From Streptomyces morookaense (GTDB lineage: Bacteria > Actinomycetota > Actinomycetes > Streptomycetales > Streptomycetaceae): a stretch of 64,000 bases of DNA. The position numbers and the translations under genes were made by a program. The notes beneath the pieces are model-generated. The model worked only from the letters and a program-made list of their open reading frames with translations, was not told the origin of the DNA and did not search any database. Shown piece by piece: positions 1 through 8,656 of the stretch; positions within the stretch are counted from its first letter, which is position 1; each line of letters opens with the position of its first letter. The stretch lies in contig NZ_JABBXF010000035.1 of assembly GCF_013030945.1 (NCBI RefSeq), positions 1 to 64,000 of the forward strand, given 5' to 3'.

Positions 1-400
1 GGTTCACCACGCGGATGTAGGCGTTGCGCACCTGGCCGAAGCTCTGCTTGCGGTTTTCCGCGTCGTAGATGGACACGGGGAAGACGATCTTCGCCACGTC
101 ACCGGGCACGGCGGCCAGGTTGACCTTGATGACCTCGTCGTCGCCCTCGCCCTCACCCGTGAGGTTGTCGCCCTGGTGCTCGACGGAACCGCAGGGGCTC
201 TTGAGGTTGTTGAAGAAGACGAAGTTCTGGTCGTTGCCGACCTTGCCCTGGTCGTTCGTCAGCAGGGCACTGGCGTCCAGGTCGAAGTCCGTACCGGTGG
301 TGGTACGGGCGTCCCAGCCGAGGCCGACGATCACCGCGGTCAGGTTCGGGGCCGCCTTGGTCAGCGAGACGTTGCCGCCCTTGCTGAGACTGACTCCCAC
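1..400 (-). CDS. TerD-family stress protein, 3' end cut by window
   Basis: The gene runs off the left edge, so only the first 133 codons are visible; TerD proteins are usually about 190 aa. Its start is GTG at 400, preceded by GGAGGA five bases away. The N-terminus MGVSLSKGGNVSLTK, the central GWDART segment, the DFDLDAS stretch and NLTGEGEGDDE are hallmarks of the TerD fold, where the acidic residues bind calcium. TerD/CABP proteins are cytoplasmic and linked to tellurite and general stress responses in Streptomyces; the molecular activity is unknown. It lies next to a peroxiredoxin, both on the minus strand, which fits a stress-related pair. The family call is firm, the exact function is not. 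Confidence 0.9.
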   Translation of the reverse strand, partial: MGVSLSKGGNVSLTKAAPNLTAVIVGLGWDARTTTGTDFDLDASALLTNDQGKVGNDQNFVFFNNLKSPCGSVEHQGDNLTGEGEGDDEVIKVNLAAVPGDVAKIVFPVSIYDAENRKQSFGQVRNAYIRVVN

Positions 401-545
401 GAGTCCTCCATTGGTTCAGGTTGTGCGATGGCAACCGGATCAACGTACGGAGCGTAGTGCCCGGTTCCCACCGTTTACAGGCTCTTGTCGGCGAAGGACG
501 CAGCGGCCCGGCGCCGGGGTTGCCCGCGTGCGCCGGGAGCGCGGA

Positions 546-1004
546 TCAGAGCGCCGCGAGCGCCTTGGTGTACTCGTTCAGGTCACGCGCGTCGGGCAGC
601 CCGTTGACGATCGTCCAGCGGACGACGCCCTCCTTGTCGATGACGAAGGTGCCGCGCAGCGCGCAGCCCTTCTCCTCGTCGAAGACGCCGTAGGCGCGGC
701 TGGCCTCGCCGTGCGGCCAGAAGTCGGACAGCAGCGGGTACTCGAGGCCCTCCTGCTCGGCGAAGACGCGCAGGGAGAAGGGCGAGTCGTTGGAGACGGC
801 GAGGATCTGCACGTCGTCGTTGGCGAACTGCGGCAGGTTGTCGCGCACGGCGCAGAGCTCGCCGGTGCACACGCCGGTGAAGGCGAAGGGGTAGAAGAGC
901 ACCACGACGTTCTTCTGCCCGCGGAAGTCGGAGAGCCGGACGGTCTCACCGTGCTGGTTCTTCAGCGCGAAGTCGGGCGCCTTGTCGCCTACGGCGATAG
1001 CCAT
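546..1004 (-). CDS. Peroxiredoxin, AhpE/BCP-like thiol peroxidase
   Basis: The 152-aa product reduces hydroperoxides with a cysteine thiol. The peroxidatic motif PFAFTGVCTGE puts the active Cys at residue 46, and another Cys follows at 51; the conserved Arg sits in ALRGTFVID. The length fits the AhpE subgroup. I chose ATG at 1004 (MAIAVGDKAP) because AGAGAGG lies 10 bases upstream; the in-frame GTG at 1013 is almost on top of that ribosome site. No ahpD-like partner is adjacent, so the reductant is probably mycothiol/mycoredoxin or thioredoxin; that is inference from actinobacterial AhpE. A hairpin at 1062-1100 separates it from the DUF3052 gene. Confidence 0.9.
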   Translation of the reverse strand: MAIAVGDKAPDFALKNQHGETVRLSDFRGQKNVVVLFYPFAFTGVCTGELCAVRDNLPQFANDDVQILAVSNDSPFSLRVFAEQEGLEYPLLSDFWPHGEASRAYGVFDEEKGCALRGTFVIDKEGVVRWTIVNGLPDARDLNEYTKALAAL

Positions 1005-1061
1005 GGGGGTCACACCTCTCTGGTCACGGAGCCTGTCGGCGTGCCCAGTGTGTCACCCACG

Positions 1062-1100
1062 CCCGACGCCCCCGGCGACAGGGTCACCGGGGGCGTCGGG
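1062..1100 (-). terminator. Hairpin between DUF3052 gene and peroxiredoxin gene
   Basis: A perfect 14-bp stem (CCCGACGCCCCCGG with its complement at 1087-1100) encloses an 11-base loop. It lies downstream of the DUF3052 stop on the minus strand and upstream of the peroxiredoxin start. No T-run follows, so it is either an L-shaped actinobacterial terminator or a processing hairpin. Confidence 0.55.
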
Positions 1101-1115
1101 GATGCGTCAAGGGAC

Positions 1116-1205
1116 CGCGCCCCGTCAGGGGCGCGGGGGGCACCCCCAGCGGTGGCCGGGGGAGGAACTGCGCGAGCGACCACAACGGGCCGCACCCGAA
1201 GAACG
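1116..1205. repeat. Dispersed intergenic repeat, copy A
   Basis: This stretch holds GCGCCCCGTCAGGGGCGCG, then CCCCCAGCGGTGGCCGGGGG and GGAACTGCGCGAGCGACCAC. The same words recur at 9530, 14060, 36372, 40995, 45715 and 62489. It sits just 3' of the DUF3052 gene. Each copy is an array of GC-rich inverted repeats that would fold as RNA or DNA. No coding function is apparent. Confidence 0.8.
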
Positions 1206-1218
1206 GTCGTGCCAGGGG

Positions 1219-1641
1219 CTACCGCTTCGGCGAAGCCATCTTGGTGCCCGACCAGTCCTTGGCGACGCTGATGCTCTTGGTCTGCGAGAGCCCCGCGGTC
1301 TGCGCCGCGTCCTGGATGTCGCTCGGCTCGATGTAGCCGTCACGCCCGGTCTTCGGCGTGAGCAGCCAGATCACGCCGCCCTCGTCGAGACAGCCGATGG
1401 CATCCACCAACGCGTCCGTGAGGTCGCCGTCCTCGTCCCGGAACCACAGCAGGACGACGTCGGCGACGTCGTCGTAGTCCTCGTCGACGAGTTCCTGGCC
1501 GATGACGGACTCGATGCCTTCACGGAGATCATGGTCGACGTCGTCGTCGTAACCGATCTCCTGGACCACCTGTCCCGGCTCGAACCCCAGCCGTCCGGCT
1601 GGGTTGGTCCGCTCCTCCGCGTGGTCCGCGGTCGCGCTCAC
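1219..1641 (-). CDS. DUF3052 family protein
   Basis: This 140-aa cytoplasmic protein is very acidic (YDDDVDHDL, VDEDYDDVAD) with a conserved middle WFRDEDGDLTDALVDAIG and a tail AKDWSGTKMASPKR. It matches the actinobacterial DUF3052 family, whose role is unknown. I take GTG at 1641 (SATADHAEE) because AGGAGG lies six bases upstream; the longer open frame to 1908 has no start with a ribosome site. It diverges from aceE across 455 bp, and a 14-bp perfect palindrome lies just upstream. The same gene order (DUF3052 next to aceE) is, as I recall, seen in S. coelicolor. No function is proposed. Confidence 0.9.
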   Translation of the reverse strand: MSATADHAEERTNPAGRLGFEPGQVVQEIGYDDDVDHDLREGIESVIGQELVDEDYDDVADVVLLWFRDEDGDLTDALVDAIGCLDEGGVIWLLTPKTGRDGYIEPSDIQDAAQTAGLSQTKSISVAKDWSGTKMASPKR

Positions 1642-1656
1642 GGATTTCCTCCTGTC

Positions 1657-1670
1657 ATCTTTCGAAAGAT
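1657..1670. promoter_or_regulatory. Perfect 14-bp palindrome upstream of DUF3052 gene
   Basis: ATCTTTCGAAAGAT reads identically on both strands, is AT-rich against its surroundings and sits 16 bases upstream of the GTG start on the minus strand. Position and symmetry suggest an operator or a hairpin in the 5' leader. No regulator is known to me for this sequence. Confidence 0.4.
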
Positions 1671-2096
1671 ACGCCCGCCCCGCGCATACGCGAAGCGATG
1701 GGCGTAGTCCACACGTGCCGGGCGGATCGCGCAAGTACCCGGCCACCGAGCCCGCCGAAACGGTGACGAGTCCGGTGGTCTCCGGGCATCTCCCACCATG
1801 AGGCAGCAGTGGCGAGTGATTCACACCACAGCGTTCTGCCGAGTTTGCGAAGTTACTCCATGCGGCACCGGATGCGGGTCCGAACGGCCGTACACGGACG
1901 ACCCCCATAGGGGGCGTAAGGTTGCGATTTGGCCGCCCCGGGCGACCACCCCACGACGATTCGTCTCACCTGCGGCGGTTACCGCCCAGTAGAGATGACG
2001 TTTCCGCCGCCGCGGTCCACGATGGGACGGCGCGACAAAAAGCAGAGACAATATTTGACCGCGTGCCCAGCACGACCCGAACAGCGAAGGAACAGC
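1671..2096. other. Long divergent intergenic region upstream of aceE
   Basis: About 430 bp separate the palindrome from aceE. The region has a short CCCCCATAGGGGG hairpin near 1901-1913 and an AT-rich patch (ACAATATTTGACC near 2046-2058) whose CAATAT could be a weak -10 about 45 bases before the aceE start. The open frame continuing upstream of aceE here has no credible ribosome site. I see no RNA gene. The length suggests a long leader or several promoters for aceE. Confidence 0.4.
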
Positions 2097-4829
2097 GTGG
2101 CTTCCGGATCCGATCGCAACCCGATCATCATTGGCGGCCTTCCCAGCCAGGTCCCGGACTTCGATCCCGAAGAGACCCAGGAATGGCTCGACTCACTCGA
2201 CGCAGCCGTCGATGAGCGCGGCCGGGAACGTGCCCGCTACCTCATGCTTCGGCTGATCGAGCGGGCGCGCGAGAAGCGCGTCGCCGTGCCCGAGATGCGC
2301 AGCACGGACTACGTCAACACCATCGCCACCAAGGACGAGCCGTTCTTCCCCGGCAACGAGGAGATCGAGCGCAAGGTCCTCAACGCGACCCGCTGGAACG
2401 CGGCCGTCATGGTCTCGCGCGCCCAGCGCCCGGGCATCGGCGTCGGCGGCCACATCGCCACCTTCGCCTCCTCCGCCTCCCTCTACGACGTGGGCTTCAA
2501 CCACTTCTTCCGGGGCAAGGACGAGGGCGACGGCGGCGACCAGATCTTCTTCCAGGGCCACGCCTCCCCCGGCGTCTACGCCCGCGCCTTCCTGCTGGAC
2601 CGACTGTCCGAGCAGCAGCTCGACGCGTTCCGCCAGGAGAAGTCGAAGGCCCCCTACGGCCTGTCGTCGTACCCGCACCCGCGTCTGATGCCGGACTTCT
2701 GGGAGTTCCCCACCGTCTCGATGGGCCTCGGCCCGCTCGGTGCGATCTACCAGGCCCGTATGAACCGCTACATGGAGGCCCGCGGCATCGCCGACACCTC
2801 CAAGTCGCACGTCTGGGCGTTCCTGGGCGACGGCGAGATGGACGAGCCCGAGTCGCTCGGCCAGCTGTCCCTGGCCGCCCGTGAGGGTCTGGACAACCTG
2901 ACCTTCGTCGTCAACTGCAACCTGCAGCGCCTCGACGGCCCGGTCCGCGGCAACGGCAAGATCATGCAGGAGCTGGAGTCGCAGTTCCGCGGCGCCGGCT
3001 GGAACGTGATCAAGCTGGTGTGGGACCGCTCCTGGGACCCGCTGCTGGCGCAGGACCGGGACGGCATCCTGGTCAACAAGCTCAACAGCACCCCCGACGG
3101 CCAGTTCCAGACGTACGCCACCGAGACCGGCGCGTACATCCGCGAGCACTTCTTCGGCGACGACCACCGTCTCCGCAAGATGGTCGAGGGCATGACCGAC
3201 GACCAGATCCTGCACCTGGGCCGCGGCGGTCACGACCACAAGAAGATCTACGCGGCCTACGCGGCGGCCAAGGCCCACAAGGGCCAGCCGACCGTGATCC
3301 TCGCGCAGACGGTCAAGGGCTGGACGCTCGGCCCGAACTTCGAGGGCCGCAACGCGACCCACCAGATGAAGAAGCTGACGGTCGAGGACCTGAAGCGCTT
3401 CCGCGACCGTCTCCACATCCCGATCGCGGACAAGGAGCTGGAGTCCGGCCTGCCGCCGTACTACCACCCGGGCAAGGACTCGGAAGAGATCCAGTACATG
3501 CACGACCGGCGCAAGGCGCTGGGCGGCTACGTACCGACTCGTGTGGACCGCTCCAAGCCGCTCGTCCTGCCGGGCGAGAAGGCCTACGCACCCACCAAGA
3601 AGGGCTCCGGCCAGCAGTCGATCGCCACCACCATGGCCTTCGTCCGCCTGCTCAAGGACCTCATGCGGGACAAGGAGATCGGCAAGCGCTTCGTGCCGAT
3701 CGCGCCCGACGAGTACCGCACCTTCGGCATGGACTCGCTGTTCCCGTCGGCGAAGATCTACAACCCGCTGGGCCAGCAGTACGAGGCCGTGGACCGCGAG
3801 CTGCTGCTCGCGTACAAGGAGTCCCCGACCGGCCAGATGCTGCACGACGGCATCTCCGAGGCGGGCTGCACCGCCTCGCTGATCGCCGCCGGCTCCGCCT
3901 ACGCCACGCACGGCGAGCCGCTGATCCCGATCTACGTCTTCTACTCGATGTTCGGGTTCCAGCGCACCGGTGACCAGTTCTGGCAGATGGCCGACCAGCT
4001 GGCGCGCGGTTTCGTCCTCGGCGCGACCGCCGGCCGCACCACCCTCACGGGTGAGGGCCTGCAGCACGCCGACGGCCACTCGCACCTGCTCGCCTCGACC
4101 AACCCGGCCGTCGTCGCGTACGACCCGGCGTTCGGCTTCGAGATCGCGCACATCGTCCAGGACGGTCTGCGCCGTATGTACGGCGAGAACGCAGAGGACA
4201 TCTTCTACTACCTCACCGTCTACAACGAGCCGATCCAGCACCCGGCCGAGCCGGAGAACGTGGACGCCGAGGGCATCCTCAAGGGTCTGTACCGCTTCAA
4301 GGCGGGCGAGAAGGGCGCGATCCCGGCCCAGATCCTCGCCTCCGGTGTGGCCGTGCCGTGGGCGATCGAGGCCCAGCGGATCCTCGCCGAGGAGTGGAAC
4401 GTCAAGGCGGACGTCTGGTCGGCGACCTCCTGGAACGAGCTGCGCCGCGACGCCATCGCGGTGGAGGAGCACAACCTGCTCCACCCCGAGGAGGAGCAGC
4501 GCGTCCCGTACGTGACGCAGAAGCTCACCGGCGCCGAGGGCCCGAAGGTGGCCGTCTCCGACTGGATGCGTGCGGTTCCGGACCAGATCGCGCGCTGGGT
4601 GCCCGGCACGTACCAGTCGCTGGGTGCGGACGGCTTCGGCTTCGCCGACACCCGCGGTGCGGCACGTCGTTTCTTCCACATCGACGCCCAGTCGATCGTC
4701 CTCGGCGTGCTCACCGAGCTCGCCAAGGAGGGCAAGGTGGATCGCTCCGCGCTGAAGCAGGCGATCGACCGGTACGAGCTGCTGGATGTTGCGGCGGCCG
4801 ACCCGGGCGCCGCGGGCGGCGACGCGTAA
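2097..4829 (+). CDS. aceE: Pyruvate dehydrogenase E1 component, homodimeric type
   Basis: AceE decarboxylates pyruvate with thiamine diphosphate and passes the acetyl group to lipoyl-E2, feeding acetyl-CoA to the TCA cycle and to fatty acid synthesis encoded nearby. The 910-aa length matches the 887-aa E. coli enzyme. The ThDP/Mg motif GDGEMDEPES followed by NCNLQRLDGPVRGN is clear, and the C-terminal transketolase-like domain contains GEGLQHADGHSH. Start GTG 2097 has GAAGGA six bases upstream; the frame is open to 1929 but unsupported. E2 and E3 genes are not in the window, as usual in actinobacteria, where E1p joins a mixed complex. A strong terminator follows, so the gene is monocistronic. 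Confidence 0.97.
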   Translation: MASGSDRNPIIIGGLPSQVPDFDPEETQEWLDSLDAAVDERGRERARYLMLRLIERAREKRVAVPEMRSTDYVNTIATKDEPFFPGNEEIERKVLNATRWNAAVMVSRAQRPGIGVGGHIATFASSASLYDVGFNHFFRGKDEGDGGDQIFFQGHASPGVYARAFLLDRLSEQQLDAFRQEKSKAPYGLSSYPHPRLMPDFWEFPTVSMGLGPLGAIYQARMNRYMEARGIADTSKSHVWAFLGDGEMDEPESLGQLSLAAREGLDNLTFVVNCNLQRLDGPVRGNGKIMQELESQFRGAGWNVIKLVWDRSWDPLLAQDRDGILVNKLNSTPDGQFQTYATETGAYIREHFFGDDHRLRKMVEGMTDDQILHLGRGGHDHKKIYAAYAAAKAHKGQPTVILAQTVKGWTLGPNFEGRNATHQMKKLTVEDLKRFRDRLHIPIADKELESGLPPYYHPGKDSEEIQYMHDRRKALGGYVPTRVDRSKPLVLPGEKAYAPTKKGSGQQSIATTMAFVRLLKDLMRDKEIGKRFVPIAPDEYRTFGMDSLFPSAKIYNPLGQQYEAVDRELLLAYKESPTGQMLHDGISEAGCTASLIAAGSAYATHGEPLIPIYVFYSMFGFQRTGDQFWQMADQLARGFVLGATAGRTTLTGEGLQHADGHSHLLASTNPAVVAYDPAFGFEIAHIVQDGLRRMYGENAEDIFYYLTVYNEPIQHPAEPENVDAEGILKGLYRFKAGEKGAIPAQILASGVAVPWAIEAQRILAEEWNVKADVWSATSWNELRRDAIAVEEHNLLHPEEEQRVPYVTQKLTGAEGPKVAVSDWMRAVPDQIARWVPGTYQSLGADGFGFADTRGAARRFFHIDAQSIVLGVLTELAKEGKVDRSALKQAIDRYELLDVAAADPGAAGGDA

Positions 4830-4852
4830 GCGTCAGCCGCAGTACGCGAGTT

Positions 4853-4886
4853 GGGCCCCGACCTTCGGTCGGGGCCCTTTCGTTTT
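4853..4886 (+). terminator. Rho-independent terminator of aceE
   Basis: An 11-bp perfect stem GGGCCCCGACC / GGTCGGGGCCC with a TTC loop is followed by TTTCGTTTT. It ends 24 bases after the aceE stop region and touches the stop of the convergent exporter gene. Confidence 0.92.
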
Positions 4887-6474
4887 ACAGGGCGCCCACG
4901 CCGTCCGTCGTGTGTTGGCCCCGCCTCGTCAGGAGGGCAACTCCCGCCGCGCACACGGCGATACAGCCCGAGACCACGAAGCCCGTGCTCATCGCCGACA
5001 CGAACGTGTCGTGCGCCACCGAGGAGATGCGCGCCGCCAGCTCCGGCGGGGCCCCCGGCGGGACCGGGGCCACGCCGACCTGGACCGCGCTGTCGGCCTG
5101 GGCCATCTGTTCCGGCGTGCCGCGCGGCAGCCCGGCCGCGGCCCAGTTGCCCGGGAGCAGGTGGTTGACCCGCGACGCGACGACCGCGCCCAGCACGGCG
5201 GTACCCAGCGAGCCGCCCACCTGCATGGCCGACTGCTGGAGGCCGCCGGCCACCCCGGCGTGCTCCAACGGGGCGTTGCCGACGATGACTTCGGTCGCGC
5301 CCACCATGGTCGGCGCGAGGCCGATGCCGAGCAGGACGAACCAGACGGACATCAGCAGCGTGCCCGTGTGCGGTGTCAGGGCGGCGAGCCCGAAGCAGGC
5401 CACCGCCGTGGAGGCCATCCCCACGGCCAGCGGGATGCGGGGCCCGATGCGGGTGATGAGCGCGCCGGCCACCGGTGAGGCGACGATCATCATCGCGGTG
5501 GTGGGCAGCAGGTGCAGACCGCTGCTGACCGGAGACATCCCGCGTACGTTCTGCAGGTAGAAGGTCACGAAGAACAGCCCGCCGATGAAGGCGAAGGCCA
5601 TCAGCACCATCAGCACCGTGCCCGCGGAGAGCGGTACGGAGCGGAACAGGCCGAGCGGCAGCAGGGGTTCGCGGGCGCGCAGCTGCCACAGGGCGAACAG
5701 CAGGAAGCCGAGCGCCGAGGCGCCGAGGAAGAGCAGCGTCTTCGCGCTGCCCCAGTGCCAGTCGGCGGCGTTGATCAGCGCCCAGACGAGGCAGAACATG
5801 GCGGCGGACAGCAGCACGATGCCCGGCAGGTCGAAGCTGCGGGAGGCATGCTCGGCGCGCCGGTCCTTGAGGAACAGCAGGCCGAGGATCACGGCGAGGG
5901 CGCCGACGGGCACATTGATGAAGAAGACGGACTGCCAGTTGACGTGCTCGACGAGCAGGCCGCCCACGATCGGCCCGCCGGCCGTCGAGGCGCCGATGAC
6001 CATGCCCCATACGCCGAGGGCCATGTTCAGCCGCTCGGCGGGGAAGGTCGCGCGCAGCACCCCGAGGGCGGAGGGCATGAGCAGTGCGCCGCACAGGCCC
6101 TGCAGGACGCGCAGGCCCACGACCGTCGACACGCCGCCGGAGAGGGCGATGAGTCCGGAGGAGAGGGCGAAACCGGTGGTACCGATAAGGAAGACGAGGC
6201 GGTGGCCGAAGCGGTCACCGATCTTGCCGGCGGTGATCAGGGCCACGGCAAGGGCGAGGAGGTAGGCGTTGGTGATCCACTGGACATCGGCGAGCGAGGC
6301 GCCCAGGTCCTTCTGGATGGCGGGGTTGGCTATGGAGACGATCGTGCCGTCGAGCGCGACCATCATCACGCCGAAGGCGACGGAGATGAGCGTCAGCCAG
6401 GGATGGCCCCGTAATCCTTTCCGGGGCCCGAGAGCCGGCGGCGTCGCGTCGGCGACGGTGGTCCGAGACATCAT
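4885..6474 (-). CDS. DHA2-family MFS drug exporter (EmrB/QacA type)
   Basis: The 529-aa integral membrane protein has about 14 hydrophobic segments, the size and layout of proton-driven DHA2 multidrug exporters. Motif D-like MVALDGTIVSIANPAI is in TM1, motif A GDRFGHR is in loop 2-3, and motif C GGPIVGGLL is in TM5. Two adjacent ATG codons (6474, 6471) could start it; neither has a good ribosome site. A good -35/-10 pair lies just upstream. It diverges from a TetR regulator gene, the standard arrangement for a drug-inducible efflux pump, so repression by that regulator is likely. The substrate cannot be read from sequence. Confidence 0.93.
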   Translation of the reverse strand: MMSRTTVADATPPALGPRKGLRGHPWLTLISVAFGVMMVALDGTIVSIANPAIQKDLGASLADVQWITNAYLLALAVALITAGKIGDRFGHRLVFLIGTTGFALSSGLIALSGGVSTVVGLRVLQGLCGALLMPSALGVLRATFPAERLNMALGVWGMVIGASTAGGPIVGGLLVEHVNWQSVFFINVPVGALAVILGLLFLKDRRAEHASRSFDLPGIVLLSAAMFCLVWALINAADWHWGSAKTLLFLGASALGFLLFALWQLRAREPLLPLGLFRSVPLSAGTVLMVLMAFAFIGGLFFVTFYLQNVRGMSPVSSGLHLLPTTAMMIVASPVAGALITRIGPRIPLAVGMASTAVACFGLAALTPHTGTLLMSVWFVLLGIGLAPTMVGATEVIVGNAPLEHAGVAGGLQQSAMQVGGSLGTAVLGAVVASRVNHLLPGNWAAAGLPRGTPEQMAQADSAVQVGVAPVPPGAPPELAARISSVAHDTFVSAMSTGFVVSGCIAVCAAGVALLTRRGQHTTDGVGAL

Positions 6475-6480
6475 GAACCG

Positions 6481-6509
6481 ATATTATGGCAGTCGCTGAC
6501 ACTTGACAA
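6481..6509 (-). promoter_or_regulatory. Promoter of the DHA2 exporter, probable TetR target
   Basis: On the minus strand TTGTCA and TAATAT are separated by exactly 17 bp, unusually close to consensus for this genome. The -10 ends six to nine bases before the two candidate ATG codons, so the transcript is leaderless or nearly so, which explains the missing ribosome site. TGACA/TGTCA words on both sides (6498-6535) may form the TetR operator. Confidence 0.7.
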
Positions 6510-6561
6510 TCAAAATCATGAGTCGGCGCCTGTCATTTTTCGGCGCGGAGGAGAGACGACA

Positions 6562-7248
6562 GTGCACGCGATCGAAGGCGCGACGGGAGACGCGGCGCCG
6601 CCGTCCGGACTGCGGGAACGCAAGAAGGCGCGCACCCGGGACGCGCTCATCAGGTCCGCCCTGGAACTGATCGCCCACAAGGGCTACGAGGGGACGACGG
6701 TCGACGAGATCGCCGCCGCCGCGGACGTCTCGCAGCGGACCTTCTTCCGCTACTTCGCCAACAAGGAGGAAGTCGCCCTCGCCGTGCAGAACATGGTGGA
6801 GGCCCAGTTCCTCGCCGCCCTGCGCGCCCGCCCGGCGGGCGAGCCGCCGCTGACCGCGCTCCGCAACGCGGCCCTGGCCTCCTGGGACGGCGTGGGCGAG
6901 GCCGTCACCGCCCTGGTCCCCATCGACCTGCACGTCCGCGTCTACCGGATGATCGAGTCGACCCCGCAGCTGCTCGCCGCCCACCTGCGCCGCCTCGCCG
7001 AGCTGGAGGAGGGGCTCGCCGAGGAGATCGGCCGCCGCGAGGGCCTGGACGTGCGCACCGACCCCCGGCCGCGGATCCTGGTCGCCGCGTTCAGCGGGGT
7101 GATGCGGGTGACGGGCAAGGTCTGGGGCGAGAACCTGGACGGCGACATGGCCTCGCTGCGCCGGATCACCTCGGAGTACCTGGACCAGATCGGTCCGGCG
7201 CTTGCCGAAGAGTGGAGTAAATACGGCGGAGTTGATCAGAAGGCATGA
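6562..7248 (+). CDS. TetR/AcrR-family transcriptional regulator
   Basis: The 228-aa protein has an N-terminal HTH at about residues 20-66 (TRDALIRSALELIAHKGY, then TTVDEIAAAADVSQRTFFRYFANKEE), the classic TetR DNA-binding domain, followed by a helical ligand domain. It starts with GTG 6562 behind GGAGGAGAG. It diverges from the DHA2 exporter with 87 bp between starts, so it is the probable local repressor. The ligand is unknown. The ARTRD entry and FFRYF recognition helix are typical of regulators of efflux genes in Streptomyces. Confidence 0.95.
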   Translation: MHAIEGATGDAAPPSGLRERKKARTRDALIRSALELIAHKGYEGTTVDEIAAAADVSQRTFFRYFANKEEVALAVQNMVEAQFLAALRARPAGEPPLTALRNAALASWDGVGEAVTALVPIDLHVRVYRMIESTPQLLAAHLRRLAELEEGLAEEIGRREGLDVRTDPRPRILVAAFSGVMRVTGKVWGENLDGDMASLRRITSEYLDQIGPALAEEWSKYGGVDQKA

Positions 7249-7287
7249 GAGCGCGATGAAATATCTCTCAACGGCGCTCATTCAAAC

Positions 7288-8592
7288 GTGAGATGGCTCA
7301 CCGATTTCGCGAAGGCGCCGGGGTTTCTCCTACTGTGGTCCGCGGTGACTTCTTTCCCGGAGCTCGGCTCTCCCTCCCCCCTGCCGTGGACGACCGCCAC
7401 CACGGTCTGGCGCGCACTGCTCGCGCTGGCCGTGGTCTTCGTCATGCTCGCCACGACGGGCTGGACGGCCGTCCGCAGTCACAAGCCGGCGGCCGACCCG
7501 CGTGCGGCCGCGCTCAGCGCCTGGCTGCACGGCTCCATAGGCGGCCACCCGCTGCCCTCCCCGCAGTCCGCCCCCGACGTCCTGGCGCGCTTCTTCGGCT
7601 CGCTCGGCGGGCATGAGCGCGAGAGACTCGCCGAGCGCTATCCGCTCGTCGTCGGCAACCTCAACGGCGCCCCCGTCGAGCTGCGCTACCGCGCCAACCG
7701 GATCGCCCTGGAGGCCGCCCGCACGGTCGAGGAGCACCGCACGCACTCCACCGGGCTCACCCCGGCGGGGCGCGACGACGCCGCGCGCCGGATGCACCGC
7801 TTCGACTCGCTCGCGGAGGACGACCGGCAGATCCTCGCCTTCGACCCCAACGGCGACGGGCGCGTGGCCGAGGTCTTCGGCGACCTGGACCGGGCCGAGC
7901 GGGTCTCCGTGATCGTCCCGGGCGTCGACACCAACGTGCTGACGTTCGAGAAGAGCCAGCGCTCCTACAGCGCCCCGGTCGGCATGGCACAGTCGCTGTA
8001 CGCCGCCGAGCAGGCGGCGAGCCCGGACACCCGGACCGCCGTGATCGCCTGGGCCGACTACACGTCCCCGGTCGGCGTCGGCGTGGAGGCGGCCACCGGC
8101 AAGCTCGCCACCGAGGGGGCCCTGCGGCTGCGCGCCCTGGTACGGGCGCTGCCCGGCAGCTCGCAGGTCTCGCTGGTCTGCCACAGCTACGGCTCGGTGG
8201 TGTGCGGCGTCGCGGCCCGCGACCTCTCGCCCCGGGTCACCGACGTGGCCGTGGCCGGCAGCCCCGGCATGCGCGCCGAGCACGCCTCCGACCTGCGCAC
8301 CAGCGCCCGGATATGGGCCATGCGCGACGAGGACGACTGGATCCAGGGCGTCCCGCACATGGAGGTCGGCGGCCTCGGCCACGGCGCCGACCCCGTCTCC
8401 GAGGGCTTCGGGGCCCGGGTGCTGTCCGCCGCGGGCGCCCGCGGGCACGCCGGCTACTTCGCGCCCGGCACCACCAGCCTCGCCAACTTCGCGGACATCG
8501 GCGTCGGCCGCCCGGCGAGCGTGCGGTGCGCCGCGGCCGGCAGCACCTGCACCGGCAATCTGGGCCCGATGGCGAACAGCAGCGCGGTCTGA
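7288..8592 (+). CDS. Alpha/beta hydrolase, DUF1023 family, membrane-anchored
   Basis: The product has an N-terminal hydrophobic segment (LLALAVVFVMLATTGW, about residues 47-62) and a DUF1023 alpha/beta hydrolase domain at about 120-400. The nucleophile elbow is VCHSYGSVV with Ser300; RVSVIVPGVDTN is the preceding strand-and-loop of the fold. The start is uncertain: GTG 7288 gives 434 aa without a ribosome site, and GTG 7345 is an alternative that keeps the hydrophobic segment. It probably sits at the membrane with the hydrolase domain outside. The family has no well-established substrate. It follows the TetR gene at 39 bp but need not be co-regulated. Confidence 0.85.
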   Translation: MRWLTDFAKAPGFLLLWSAVTSFPELGSPSPLPWTTATTVWRALLALAVVFVMLATTGWTAVRSHKPAADPRAAALSAWLHGSIGGHPLPSPQSAPDVLARFFGSLGGHERERLAERYPLVVGNLNGAPVELRYRANRIALEAARTVEEHRTHSTGLTPAGRDDAARRMHRFDSLAEDDRQILAFDPNGDGRVAEVFGDLDRAERVSVIVPGVDTNVLTFEKSQRSYSAPVGMAQSLYAAEQAASPDTRTAVIAWADYTSPVGVGVEAATGKLATEGALRLRALVRALPGSSQVSLVCHSYGSVVCGVAARDLSPRVTDVAVAGSPGMRAEHASDLRTSARIWAMRDEDDWIQGVPHMEVGGLGHGADPVSEGFGARVLSAAGARGHAGYFAPGTTSLANFADIGVGRPASVRCAAAGSTCTGNLGPMANSSAV

Positions 8593-8656
8593 GGGGTTCC
8601 ACGCGCGTAGCGACCGGAAGGGGGACGGCCGCACGGCTGCCGCATACGATGAGCCC

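Noticed and set aside
2193..4679. An 828-aa open frame on the minus strand
   Set aside because: It is a codon-bias shadow of aceE, which has unambiguous catalytic motifs on the plus strand.
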